Shown here: one piece after another, positions 9,685 through 21,056 of the stretch
How the letters are laid out: each line of letters opens with the position of its first letter
How positions within the stretch are numbered: the first letter of the stretch is position 1
From: Diphasiastrum complanatum
Lineage: Eukaryota > Streptophyta > Lycopodiopsida > Lycopodiales > Lycopodiaceae
Direction of reading: 5' to 3'
Assembly (NCBI GenBank): GCA_029204225.1
Contig: CM055110.1
Location: 18,411,501 to 18,475,500, forward strand
DNA length: 64,000 nt
Made by a program: the position numbers and the translations under genes
Notes under the pieces: model-generated
Seen by the model: the letters and a program-made list of their open reading frames with translations, nothing else
Database searches by the model: none
What the model was told of the DNA's origin: nothing

Positions 9685-10084
9685 TTCCCTCTTCAACAAG
9701 TTTTACCACACAACTTTAATCCATCTTAAGAATGATATCCATCCTAAGAATAGAATTCTTTTCTATGGTTTTATAATAGCTTTCATAATTGATATAAATA
9801 AGAGTGTCCAAATTGGATGCTTCACGATTTTTTACATCAATTTTACATATCAAAATGAAAAACCAACATAGAATGTAACATAGAATCACAATGAATGAAT
9901 TCCTCCATGCTTCCACCTTTGATATCTCTGGAGAATAACAACAACCAAGCAATGAATGTGAGTGATAAACTTTAAGCTTATCTACATTTTCCTCTTCAAA
10001 GACAACATCCTTAGAAATGTGAACTTTTAGGATACTTTTGGCATTCAGTAAGGTAGTGTCCCCTTTTCGTCTATCACCATAACC
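9685..10084 (-). mobile_element. Element D remnant: 3' end of a C-like non-autonomous element
   Basis: One uninterrupted minus-strand frame joins a Copia integrase-tail-like phrase (VHISKDVVFEEEN, near 9990-10030) to KVEAWRNSF and the tail peptide EASNLD..IYINYE..SILRM.IILK (9719-9820). The same tail occurs in element C at 33088-33189. Upstream the element is cut at 10085 by the LTR of Copia remnant E. Confidence 0.6.
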
Positions 10085-10675
10085 TGTGTAAGAACACAGT
10101 GTCGCGATTCATTCGCCTTTTCTTCGTCTGTGCGAATTTGTGTGTAAAGACAACATTAGTAAATATGCAGCATGAATGGAGGCAGATTAAATATTGGGAT
10201 TTAGAAGAGTAGAAGGAGTAAATCCAACACCCCCCCTTAATCTGGATCCGTGAATGCCTTGATCTTCAAACTGAGCAATGCACAAAGTCTGTTGTGTGCA
10301 TTAACACTAAGTGTTGTCGTGAAGATGTCTGCAACCATGTCCTGCGTTCTGCAGTACGTTAAGTTCACCTCTCTGTCGAGAACCTTGCCCCTGATGTAGT
10401 GATATCTTATCTCAATGTGCTTACTCCTAGAATGAAATCTAGGGTAGGCCGATAAGGCAATAGCACTTAGGTTATCACAAAACAAAATTGTAGGGCTGTA
10501 CTGATATAGATTGATGTCTGACAATAAATTTCTCAACCAAAGCGCTTCTTTAATATATTAAGAAGCAACAATATATTCTGCTTCAATAGAAGAAAGTGCG
10601 ATAGAGGTTTGCTTACGACTGTTCCATGAAATAGGACTGCCATTGAAGAAGAATGTAAATCCAGATGTGGACTTT
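10085..10675 (-). mobile_element. Copia remnant E: RNase H end plus 3' LTR
   Basis: The minus strand encodes the RNase H region (GSPISWNSRKQTSIALSSIE, then CDNLSAIALSAYPRFHSRSK and CRTQDMVADIF), a few frame breaks, a purine tract AAGGGGGGG and a short LTR TGTTGGATTT...CTTACACA (10085-10229, 145 bp). The element is truncated near 10675. It interrupts element D. Confidence 0.75.
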
Positions 10676-10679
10676 TCAT

Positions 10680-10935
10680 GATTTTCTTTAGAGTTTTTTG
10701 AGTCTTTTTTCTAGATTATTGTATGTTTTTTGAGATTTTTTGACTTTTTTCAGACTGTTCGTATCTTTGAGCCTTTCAAGGATTTTCGAGCCTTTTCTAG
10801 ATTTTTCTAAAATATTTTCATGTTTTTTCTAGATTGTTGTCGAGAATATTTTCATGTTTTTTCGAGATTGTTTTCTAGAATTTTTTGCGAATATTTTCGT
10901 GTCTTTTCTAGATTGTTTGAGTTTTTCCTAATTTT
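10680..10935 (+). repeat. T-rich degenerate direct repeats
   Basis: Units starting AATATTTTC(A/G)TGT occur at 10811, 10845 and 10890, each followed by CTAGATTGTT or CGAGATTGTT. Looser copies extend to 10690. Confidence 0.6.
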
Positions 10936-13030
10936 TTTTGAGCCCCTTCAAATGAGTCCTTGTAGGAGGAAAGTGAAACCAATATTTCAGATAGAGATTC
11001 GGTTCTGAATCTCTTGCTCAGAGAGGTCCTTAATCAGGACATAGTACCTCAACCATAACTGCATCTCACACTATATCTTACAACATATACTATCAACGAT
11101 GATAGATTCAGTGTCACTATTACTGCCTTGTTTTTGACAAGGGCTTATGAGAGTTCTTTCATTACTCTAAAAGATCAATAAAAACATGAAATTGTCCAGG
11201 TGAATTATCAATGTTGATGAATGACTTTTTGTTTTTGACAAGTGCTCTATGGCTTTCACTCACTGTAACATTGGTATCTTCCTTGTTTATTTTTTTGTCA
11301 TTTTTTGATTTGGTAATTTCTTCTAATTGCATCTCTTTTTCTAGATTTGTTTTTAGTTCATCAAAGATAGCCATTAAACAGAAGACATCATGTAGCGTAT
11401 CTCAAAAAACACTTGTCATTCATCTATCAATCTTCAAATCACCTTATATAGAGTTTCAGATTTTGAGCGTATTCCAAATCTACGAAGTACAGATCACATC
11501 AAAGTTGATTCTTGCATCTCATTGCCATATTAATCTTCGAATCAACTACAACAAGATCGAAACAAATTTAGTTAAAATTTGTTCAATCTTCAGTCCAGTC
11601 ACATGTTCAACGTGTTTTCAACTACGTGTTTCACACACCGATCCAATCTTGAGCATGAATAGTTACCAGCAACAACATTCCCATCAACAGATTTCGGGGG
11701 GGGGGAGAGAGAGTGGATCTGCTTGGATCCATTGAAGCCGTTACACTGCCAACAACACCATCAACAAGATCAACAACCGAGGTCACAAATCAAATATGGA
11801 AAAGACAAGACTAAAGAAGGTAGATGGGCAATCCAACGAGACTCAATCAGAAGAAGTACCCCAATCACGATGAAGGTTCTTAAAAAAAGAGAAACACAAG
11901 CATTGGGAAATTAGTCTCCTTCTTCAACCAGCCTCTTGCCATACTTATGCACCCATTCTCATGCCTATCATCCACACCATCTACCGATGTCACCACCTCC
12001 ACCCTACCTTCCATCTGTTTGTTTATCATCAGTTCACTGTTCTTATGAGAAATTCCTAGTTTTTGAGAGTCTTACCGAAGCAGCTAAAAGATCATTGCAA
12101 GTGTCTTGCGGAGACCAACTACCACCTACAATGTTTGATCAACCAAACAAAAATCTAGGAAGCAAGCGAGACAGCTAGAAGAAATAAAGAGAAAAATCCA
12201 AGAAGATGAGGAGGAAAGGACAAAACTTAAATAATAGTTAAGTCAGATCGATCTTGATCAAAAGAGACTCTCTAGAGCAATGATAGTTGAATCCCCTCTT
12301 ATGAAGCCCAAAGATATCCAAAAGTAATGGATCAAAAGACAGAGCTGCAGAAAAAGAAAGATGAAGTAAATCGTAAACCTGCAAAATAAAGCGAGCTCCT
12401 CACCCAACAAGTGGTGGTCAAAGCTCGACATTGCAAGGGTCCAAGGCTGCAATTGTAGAACTATCAATTCCTTCACCCTTCTACCAAGCCTTCATCATGT
12501 TTCCTTACCATTACCAAACCGTCCACCCAAATACGTTCCTACCACCAAACTTTTGATGATGAGTCCATCCCCTTGAGACTGATAATCGAAGTTTGTGCAA
12601 CCTGTAGAACGAAGGTTTTCCTTGAGACTGGAACTTCAATTGAGAGAAGAACCACGGAAACACCCAGAAGCAAATGGAGGATACAGTCCTCCCAGAAGTT
12701 AGAATATGCCAAGAAACCAAAGATGAAACCCTCAATGGCAGATACAAGTGATGAAAGAAAGAGACACAAGGAAAGCACTCGAGCATGCAAATTGTGAAGC
12801 TGTTGGGAGCTCTCCAATTTTGAGAATATCAACCACTTGCAGCAGTAAGACATTCTGATTACATTGCGGCAAGTTGCGAAAACAGTTTTTGATAAAGACC
12901 AGCAACAGTAAGCACTTGATTTTATGCAAGCGAATGAGGATCTACGTTTTTCCAAGTGACAATCAAAGATGCCAATGCCAATAGTAGAGCTACATCATTC
13001 ATATGAGTTGTAGTGGGTCCTACAACACAT
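10936..13030. other. No identified gene
   Basis: Several frames are open here by chance (for example at 11162-11374, 11211-11735 and 12539-12955), but none shows a recognisable domain, and overlapping frames compete. A G-run at 11696-11706 is the only local oddity. It may be the worn internal part of an LTR element. Confidence 0.4.
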
Positions 13031-13680
13031 TAGGGGTGGGATGATGTTGGCTGATTCTGATGAATCCCCAGGATGCTCGGCCAGAGCTACCCAGAAGCAC
13101 CTCTCAACTTAGACCGAGGAGGTATTTGAGAAGACGAGATGAACGAAGACTGAGAGCCGAGGAATACTAGTCAGTATTGTCAAGTAGAAACTATGTAAGC
13201 CTCATGGTGAATCCCGGATGATGGAATGACCATGTAGGAACTAGTATTTCTAGGCAAAGTAATAAATGCAAGTAAACCCCTCTTAAAGAAAGTAGAGTGA
13301 GCCACCTTTTGATAGTGACCTCTAGTGGAGAGCATTATTCCACTTGTAATTTGTGAAATGTAGAAATGCCACTAGGATGCCACCTAAGGAGCTCTCTTGC
13401 TCATTTAAGAGACTCTCTCTTTGTGAAGAAGAGCTTTTTGTGAAATGTACCTACTCCATGCTGAAATGAGAAGAGCCTCCACGAGTTTGGTGCATCCATT
13501 GAGCTCCTTGATCATGCTTGTTTCTTGAGTGAATGCATTCATGATCTTGCCCTTCCCTCCTTGGTGTGTGGTTGTGCATAGTAGAGTGGATTAGATTTCC
13601 TACTTTCCTAGAGTAGATTAGTTTTCATTTCTTGTTTGTGGATTAATGTAGGAATCATCATTCAGGTAAACTAAATAGAC
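13031..13680 (+). repeat. Possible LTR or solo LTR (weak)
   Basis: A purine-rich AGGGGTGGGA is followed by TGATGTTGG..., a TATA-like CATTTAAGAGA near 13410 and CT-rich sequence after it. These resemble an LTR U3/R arrangement, but no second copy lies in the window and the ends are not proven. Confidence 0.2.
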
Positions 13681-15403
13681 TGGGTTTGTCGTGTAGTTCT
13701 TGCATATTATCTTACAACTCTGTTCTTGATGTTCTTGGGATGTCCAAGAATCAAAAGACTGGTTAGTTTCTTGATTTTTGGACTTTAAAATGTTGTAGAT
13801 TAGTTTTTTGTTTCTTGTTTTGTGGATTTATGTAAGTATCGTAGTGTTTAGAATCTGATTTTAGTTCATTTTTGCAACATTAAGGTAGGATTTCAATCAT
13901 TGTTCAACAGTTTTGCATGCTGATCTGATGGTTGAACGTTTTGGCATGCATGCTTGACTGATTTTGGTCATTTATGCATGTGCTTTAGTGCAAGAGTGAC
14001 AAACATGAGTGTCCCCTGACAGGCAGGATGATACTACAACGTTAATCAGTCCATTCTGTCTAGTTTAGACATTGTAATAACAAGAACATATCTAATGAAT
14101 GCCCACGAAGCCTGATAACATGCAGAACCAACCTACTGTTCTGGAACAAGACGAAAGAACCAAAATACGAACACGAGAAAGAAACGAATAAAACTGACAT
14201 ATTCTGAAGTAGAGAATCTGTAAACAGGTTCAAGGAAATATAGGTATGCTATTTTGAATAGATTATAATAACAAAAAGACAACAGAACAAACAAGAACAA
14301 TTGAAGACCTAGGCATGAAATGTTTCTGGACTGGCAACCACATCTTTAAGTAGCTAGAAAAAGGAAAAAAGTTAGGTCCCAAAGCCTTTTGAATTTAGGG
14401 TTACCTTAAAATTTTAGGCTGACATTGTGGTCTAAGTAAAATTCTGATAGGGCCCATGTTCTTAATTAGTTCGCAGAATTAAAGGCAAAATTACGAGATA
14501 GAACAATTTGTGCGCAAGTTAATATAACATTTTAGGTCAATTTTACTATTGTTAAAAAAATTTTAGGAACTGACTCGCGATAACCAAAAAGATGGAGTTT
14601 GCATTGTCATTTTCTTTACCCTAAACCCTATCAAATTAGCCCATGTTGTAATTCCTTGAAGAATCTTAAGAATTTAAACTAACGTTTGTGGTTTTGCCAA
14701 GTATTTTAGCGTAGAATGAAAAATAACGCGTATAATTTAAACTCACGTTCATGTTTTTTTACTACCAAGATCACACACAACACAAGTATGTTTTTAGTTT
14801 TTTAAGAAATTCCAAATTAAAAAAATAAATGAATTTTGTAAGTCAACATTGAAATTGAATCCTTATTTACAGTGCACAGTTGAAAACAATATGAAAATTT
14901 CTCCTTTTTACTTCGTCCTAATCTGAGCTAAAACAAAAATGTTATTAGCGTTCGAAGTAAATTTAACTTCGATGATGAGCATGGAAGGAAAAGCCACAAT
15001 ACAGACTTAAAGGATGACAGTCACTCTTTTTCGTCAAACTTAACACTTGAAAGATGAGACCCACCCAGTTCCTGTACAATATTTAAGGAGCACAGACATG
15101 ACATAACTCACCTTTGTCTTTTCATTTGCTCTTTTTGCACTCTCTGGCTTTTGGTTTTAGCTAAACGACTGATCTATTAGAGAAAGCATAAGCTTATGAA
15201 GATTGCTAATCTCAGGACTGGCTGACGGACGTTGACATCTCGAGATTCAAGTAAGGTAATCACAGTTCTCTGTCTTTAAAAAACATTCATCATATTTTAC
15301 AGCTTTCCAATTTAGGTTTGATTTCTTGTAATTGTATTGTGGTGCCCAAGCCATGCTAAGCATAGGTTTATTTGGGTCTCTGGCTCAACAACGTCTTCTC
15401 CCC
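13681..15403. other. Intergenic, no gene recognised
   Basis: AT-rich anonymous sequence. A lone CATGCTAAGCATAGG palindrome occurs at 15352, just before the minisatellite. Confidence 0.4.
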
Positions 15404-15681
15404 ACTTATGCTGACCATAAGTCAGAGCGGACCTATGCTCATCATAGGGCCTCTTTGGACTTATGTTGAGCTTAGGTTCGCTCTAGACTTATGTTGAGCT
15501 TAGGTCCTCTCTGGACTTATGTTGAGCTTAGGTCTACTCTAGACTTATGTTGAGCTTAGGTCCGCTCTAGACCTATCCTCATAATAAGTCTAGAGCAGAC
15601 CTACGCTAAGAATAGGTCCGCTCTTTACTTATGTTGAGCATAAGTCGAGAGCAGACCTATGCTAATCATAGGTCCGCATCA
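15404..15681 (+). repeat. 28-bp minisatellite, about 10 units
   Basis: Units alternate around CTTATGTTGAGCTTAGGTC and CTCTAGA/GAGCAGA. Four central units are nearly identical and the outer ones more diverged. Each contains a near-palindrome ATGCTNAGCAT. The array ends exactly where truncated Copia F begins. Confidence 0.85.
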
Positions 15682-16733
15682 GTTGAGAGGAAAAGTATCC
15701 TGAAACCTGCAGCATGACAATAACACAAGCCATAATTCCTCGTTAATTGAAGATATTGCAAAATTCGTTTTGCAATCTTCCAATGTGTCGAGCCTAGATT
15801 CGTGCAGAATTGGCTCATCCTGAATACTACATAAGCAACATCAGGACATGTGTTGTCTGCAAGGTACATCAGTGATCCTATCAGCTTCTTGTAAGATGTG
15901 AGCTGCATCTGTTCTCTCTCTTCCTCGGTCTTTGGACAGTCATCATTTGTCAGCACCGTCCCTATGAGCATTGGAGTATTTGCTCCTTTGTAGTTCAGCA
16001 TCCCAAAGTCCTCTAGGATCTTATGGGTGTCTCTGGACTGGTGAAGGTGTACCTTACCTCCCTCATAGTCCCTTTCAATTTGTAAGCCTAGGTAACACCT
16101 GGCTTCTTCCAGATCCACTATCTTGAAATGTTTCGAGATGTCTGTCTTCACCTCAGCGATCAGTTGTTCACTCCTGCAAAGTATCAAAGTGTCGTCCACA
16201 TATACTGCCACAATGATGATCTGGCCATCTGTAAATCTGACATATACATTGGAGTTAGCCAACAGAGGCTTGAATCCTAATGATTTTAGGGCTTGATCTT
16301 TCTTCTTGTACCATTGTCGGACTGATTGTTTCAGACCGTAGATACTTCTGTGCATTCTACATGCATAGTCAGGAAGTGAATTCGAGACATATCCTGGGGG
16401 CTGATCCATATAGACCTCTTCGTCTAGTTTGCCATGCAAGAAGGCTGTCTTCTCATCCACAATGTAGATCCTGAGGTCATAAGCTGCTGCATTTGCGAAT
16501 AACAGATGAAGGGACGAATGTTTGACGACATGAGAGAAGGTTTTAGAGTAGTCAATACCATATCTATGAGAAAATACCCTCGCTACCAGTCTTGCCTTGT
16601 ATTTCGTGATATTCCCATCTGGTCCATATTTGAGCTTGAAAACCCATTTGCATTTGACAGTCTTGTGCTTATGTGGTAATGGCTCCAACGTCCATACTTG
16701 ATTCTTCCTCATAGACTCCATCTCTTCGTTCAT
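15682..16733 (-). pseudogene. Reverse transcriptase and start of RNase H, element F
   Basis: A long open frame of about 350 residues starts with the linker/RT phrase NQVWTLEPLPHKHKTVKCKW and continues with KARLVARVFSHRYGIDY, TAFLHGKLDEEVYMDQPPGY and SIYGLKQSVRQWY. The catalytic box VAVYVDDTLIL (near 16190) is intact, followed by RCYLGLQIERD and GSLMYLADNTCPDVAY. RNase H is cut after its first residues. RT would copy element RNA inside the particle. The frame is intact but the element is not. Confidence 0.9.
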
Positions 16734-17713
16734 GGCTTGGATCCATTTGTCATTTTCTGGACTGTCAATCGCCTATTTGAAAGCCTGTGGTTCGCCATTG
16801 AATCTGCAGAACTCTTATGATATGGAAGCTGAGCTTCCTGGCACATATCTTGCTGGCGCTCTTCGTGGTCTAGTCGACCTTCTAGGAGATCCTCCTGGGA
16901 CAGCAATCCCTTTGCCTTTGTCTGCTCTGCTCGGTCTGGAACCATCTTGGTTTACAAAAACTACGGCAGTAGGCTGCCTCTCAAATCTTTCTTCTTAAGA
17001 TTCGTTGTTCGAATGGGAGACGACTCAAAAATCTTTGTTTTTGTGTTCATCCTCTGCTCCCTCTGTCATTGGCGGCAGGTCATAGTACTGTCTCTCCATA
17101 ACTTCGTAGTTGACAGGATCGTCGTTGGCCATTGTCCTGCTCTCATCAAATCTGACATCTCTCACTTTTTTCACATTGTTCATGTCTGGCATGTAGATTT
17201 TGTAGTATGACAAATTGTTGTCATAACCTACCAGAAATCTCTGCTCGGCTCCCTCATCAAGCTTCTTCCGAAGCTTATCAGGAATGTGTGCATAAGCTGT
17301 TCAGCCAAAGATTCTGACATGAGACAAATTGGGCTTTCTACTCCATTATAGCTCATGTGGTGTTGTGTGGAGAACACCAGACTTGCATGTTCTATTCTGG
17401 ATGTATGCGGCTGTAGCTACTGCTTCATCCCATAGTACCCTTGGAGCCTTCGAGTAGAAATCAGACACCTGGTTGCTTCCATCAGGGTTCTGTTCTTTCT
17501 TTCTACAACACCATTGTGTTGCGGTGTGTAGGCTGCAGTCCTTCTGTGAATGATGCCACAATCATTGCAGAAGTCAGTGAAGAAATTCGAGATATATTTG
17601 CCACCTCGATTTGTTCTGATCTGCTTCACCTTGTTGCCTGTACATCTCTCAGCCCAATTCACATATTCTATGAATTTGTCAAGTGCTTCAGATTTATTCT
17701 GAATAAAATACAC
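16734..17713 (-). pseudogene. Integrase C-terminal half and linker, element F
   Basis: The segment at 17417-17713 has NKSEALDKFIEYVNWAERC, then RTNRGGKYISN where the second catalytic Asp (normally RTDRGGEY) is Asn, then TPQHNGVVERKNRTLMEA with the Glu kept. After frame changes the linker follows (YYKIYMPDMNNVKKVRDVRF, YYDLPPMTEGAEDEH). The D-to-N change and the breaks imply an inactive integrase. Confidence 0.85.
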
Positions 17714-18412
17714 TCAGGAAAATTTGCTATAGTCATCAATGAACGTTATACAATATTTTGAACCTCCTACTGAGATCACATTGAATGGTCCGCAGATGTC
17801 AAAATGCACTAACTCCAGAATCTTAGTCGTTGTGTAGGAGTCTTTGATGAATGGAGTGTGTGACATCTTGCCCTTCAAACATGCATCACAGGTGGTCAAA
17901 TTGGTTGCATTCAAGATGCTAACCCCTATTATCGCTCCATGATGGCTTGCTTGGTAAAGTGTCATTGAGTTCATGTGACAGAGTCTTTTGTGCCACAGAG
18001 TGTTTGGTTGGTCATCATGAGTCTGATGCACATGATTTGTAGGTAGGCGTACCTTCAGATGATATAGGTTTTCATTCTTTCTATTTTGAGCGATCAATGT
18101 ACTGGTAATGGAGTCAATTAAGTTGCATGTCACACGCATCCCTGCATCTGCTATTCTTGCTACAGAGAGCAAGTCTTGTTGCAGAGTAGGCACGAACATA
18201 ACGTCTTTGAGTCGTCTGTCTTTGTCGTTGGTGTTGAGCCACAGTGAACCAATACCATTCACTTGATGCTTAGATCCATCTCCAAGAACTATGAATATTG
18301 AAGGATCTGCACTTCTGAAATCACACATTATTCTTCTTAACGTCACGAAGTGTGAGGTGGCTCTTGAGTCTAGGATCACCTCATGTGTGTCAGATGTTGA
18401 TGTTGCACACAC
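17714..18412 (-). pseudogene. Protease and integrase N-terminal half, element F
   Basis: The protease motif LDSRATSHF has Arg in place of the Gly of D-S-G. It is followed by VLGDGSKHQVNGIGSLW and DVMFVPTLQQDLLSV. The integrase zinc site is visible (LWHKRLCHMN ... CDACLKGKMS), then the first catalytic Asp in HFDICGPF and the phrase FIDDYSKF before a stop. Copia protease precedes integrase in the same polyprotein. Confidence 0.85.
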
Positions 18413-18539
18413 GTCTTCACATATTTAGGCAGTCGAACAGTTTCTGTTTGTTCTTTCTTCGCCCATCTTTGAGCTCTCGGACTCCTTGACGTAGGATGAA
18501 CTGTTGTTGTTCTCTAGTCTGTTCTATGCTAATTTGTTC

Positions 18540-19429
18540 CTCGGGTTCTGGCGGCAATCCATGGCTGCGTGACCCTTCTTGTGGCAGTGAATACACTCAA
18601 TGTTGGGATTGAGCCAGCATGTATCTACTGTATGCCCATCTCTTCTGCATCTCACGCAAGTCTTCTTGTCTGCACCTTATTGCTTCGTCCTCCCTTTGTT
18701 GTTCCAGTTGCCTTTGCTTGTTCCCTCTGCATGTTGATCATGATCATGCCTCTGATTCGACTCCCTCTTAGGCTTAAATTGTTTCTTGGATTTTTCTTTG
18801 TTGTCGTAGAGGGCCTAGTCAGAACCATCTTTGTGATCAAGATGTTCTCTGGCCTCGACTTCCTCTCGAATCTCGACAATAGCCTTTTCGAGGCTCATGG
18901 TAGGATCTTTTGCAAGCAGGGTTCTCGTTGTCTGGAGTGATCTGGGTAAGGCTCTCAACAAGTACGTGAGCTGCTTCTCAGCTGACACTGCATTCTCTGC
19001 TCCAGAGTTATGTAGTGATAGAAACAGATCCTTTATCTTTCTTACGAAAGAAATGAGGTCTTTTTCATCCCACTGTAGATTCGTCAACTGATCTTCCAGC
19101 ATCATGATTTGACTTCTTGATTTCATCTAAAATCTAGTGAGTAATGCATCCCACATCTCTTTAGCTTTGGAGAGTGTAGCCAGATCAAGTGTGAGACTAT
19201 CTTCGATGGATGAAGACAACAAGGTTACTACTGCCTTGTCATTTTTCTCCCTCCATTCGCGTAGCTCCTTGTCTGATGTTGTAGGCATCTCTTCTGTGTC
19301 ATCCACCCAGGGGAATAAACCTTCTCCCTTGAGTATCAGTGATGTCTTAACTTTCCAGGCTAGAAAGTTAGATCTTGAAAAATCAAGAATTGTGCAGATC
19401 TTGCTCTGCATGTTGTTGATTGAAGCCAT
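18540..19429 (-). pseudogene. Gag with two CCHC zinc knuckles, element F
   Basis: The N-terminal part begins ASINNMQSKICTILDFSRSN and FLAWKVKTSLILKGE. A single TAG at 19127-19129 (CAG if C-to-T) interrupts it before MKSRSQIMMLEDQLTNLQW. After a frame change two knuckles stand close together: CVRCRRDGHTVDTC and CIHCHKKGHAAMDC (about 18570-18655), each CX2CX4HX4C. Copia gag usually has one. Element J has the same pair. Confidence 0.85.
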
Positions 19430-19533
19430 TGCTTCTTAGAGTCTGTTCTCTCATTGATGGTTGTTGGTCTGAATGCTTGGCCTCCTGGATCTGCTAGCTT
19501 CTTGGCTATGTCAGAACATGACAAGATAAGCTT

Positions 19534-19545
19534 GCTCTGATACCA
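19534..19545 (-). other. Primer-binding site of element F
   Basis: On the minus strand TGGTATCAGAGC lies one base inside the 5' LTR end, complementary to the 3' end of plant initiator Met-tRNA. Confidence 0.9.
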
Positions 19546-19546
19546 C

Positions 19547-20521
19547 TGTTGAGAAAATGGTTGTCGCAAAACTCTCACGAAACTGTCGCAAAAGCGAAGC
19601 AACCGCGATTCTCTTGCGATTCGGATGGAGTTCAGATGTGGTCACTGGACACTACCAGCTGAGTCACTCCTACAGTCCACCAGAATGTAGGTAGGCGCTA
19701 CTGATCTACGTTTATAAATTAATGCAGCATTCAACAAATTCAACCAATGTGCGAAATTGAAATCAATGGTAGAATCAGACATACGAATAACAATAGACAC
19801 ATTTGCATTCAAGATCATACAACATAAAAGAAGACATGTGCTCAATGGCTACAAGATCCTTTATTGATTTTCTTTGATTCTTCAAACACTGCATGCAGAT
19901 CCACATAGTGTGTTGGCATGAGAGAAATACAGTTCTCTCACGAGTGGATGTTAGCGGACTTGTGGATCTCTATGGACCCTGATCACAGAACTCGTCTCGC
20001 ATGTAGGTGGACTTCTCATCTATATTTTGTCTTGATTGCTTGCTAGCATCAGACTGTTTTTCTATATCTGTTGTCATAAGTATCATCCAATAAGTATATA
20101 GTTGTTTTGTGTAACTTTTAAGATTAGAGTGATTAAGCATGTACAACTAATCAGGAAATTACAAGAGTGGCAGATAGCCACAACCTAGAGTGTATCTGCT
20201 GACATCATGCCATCAGATCAGATATCTGTACTTCTGGGTACTTGCATGATCTTCATTGGTACTCTTTGGAGTGTGAGGGCAGAAAGTCTTTCACGATGTT
20301 TTTCGTGTCGCGTCGTTGGTTTCGTTTCCATCGTCTGACTTTCTCGTACTCGACTACAAAAGATTCTCGTTCGTGAATCTTTTGTCTTCGTGTCTTCTCG
20401 TCAAGTGTTCGCAAATCTTTTGTGCTTCATGTCTCTTGACTTTCGTGTTCGCGAACATCTTCATCAGGCAGAGGTCTGAAAGCTAGCAAAGCTTTGTAAT
20501 TAGAAACGTTTTGTTTCTTCA
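19547..20521 (-). repeat. 5' LTR of element F
   Basis: Minus-strand start TGAAGAAAC and end CTCAACA. The start matches the 3' LTR of H (TGAAGAAAC, then TTTC, CACAAAGC.TTGCTAGC). U3 (about 20280-20460) contains many TTCGTG/TCGCGA/TTCGCGAA-like words. Confidence 0.75.
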
Positions 20522-21056
20522 TCCTCCCAACTGCTGATACTTCTAGCAAAGGGCCGTCTACCTTCAAAGCACAAGGACACATGCTTTGGAAGGTAGTGGT
20601 TGTAGACGAGGATGATGGACTCACAAACCTAGTTGTAAGAGCAATTGACAAGAAAATACTTTTGTACATTATGGAGAATGGGTTCATGAAGATCCGTCTT
20701 TGTGAGCATGCCATACTTCGAAACTTCTTCGACGATGCCTTCAAGACAATTGTAAGTTCAATTTGTTTTGCAATGTATCAAAATATGCGTATTGGTTTTC
20801 TCTTTATGCTTGGCATGGGTATGGTTTCTTTAAAACTACTTTAATTATTTTTTTCAACCATTGAAAGCTGTAGTACAAATGGCTGCTGAAACCCTGCTTA
20901 AGAAATTTGTGAGATCATTAACCTCAACTCCAGAGAGGAAACGTAGCGCATTGGAGAAAACCCAAGATGCGTCCTCCCCATCTAAACTAAGAGGCAAAGA
21001 CAACTAAAGGCGTACATCCTAGCTCCTCTAAGAGACCTCAGTCCCAAACCTCTAAT

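Larger units (their letters stand above)
15682..20521 (-). mobile_element. Copia element F (5' LTR to RNase H start; truncated)
   Basis: On the minus strand the order is 5' LTR (19547-20521), primer site, gag with two zinc knuckles, protease, integrase, RT and the start of RNase H, the standard Copia order. RNase H breaks off at DADL, where the 28-bp minisatellite starts, so the 3' LTR is lost. Stops and frameshifts separate the modules. Confidence 0.9.

Noticed and set aside
11936-12178. Plus-strand frame starting PYLCTHSHAYHPHHLP
   Set aside because: Low-complexity His/Pro start, no domain, and no support from splice sites or a second copy.
12511-12955. Overlapping minus-strand frames of 91 and 138 codons
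   Set aside because: Two different frames overlap one another and a plus-strand frame; none shows a family motif.
15404-15681. CRISPR-like regularly spaced palindromes
   Set aside because: Units are contiguous 28-bp tandem copies without unique spacers, in eukaryotic DNA.
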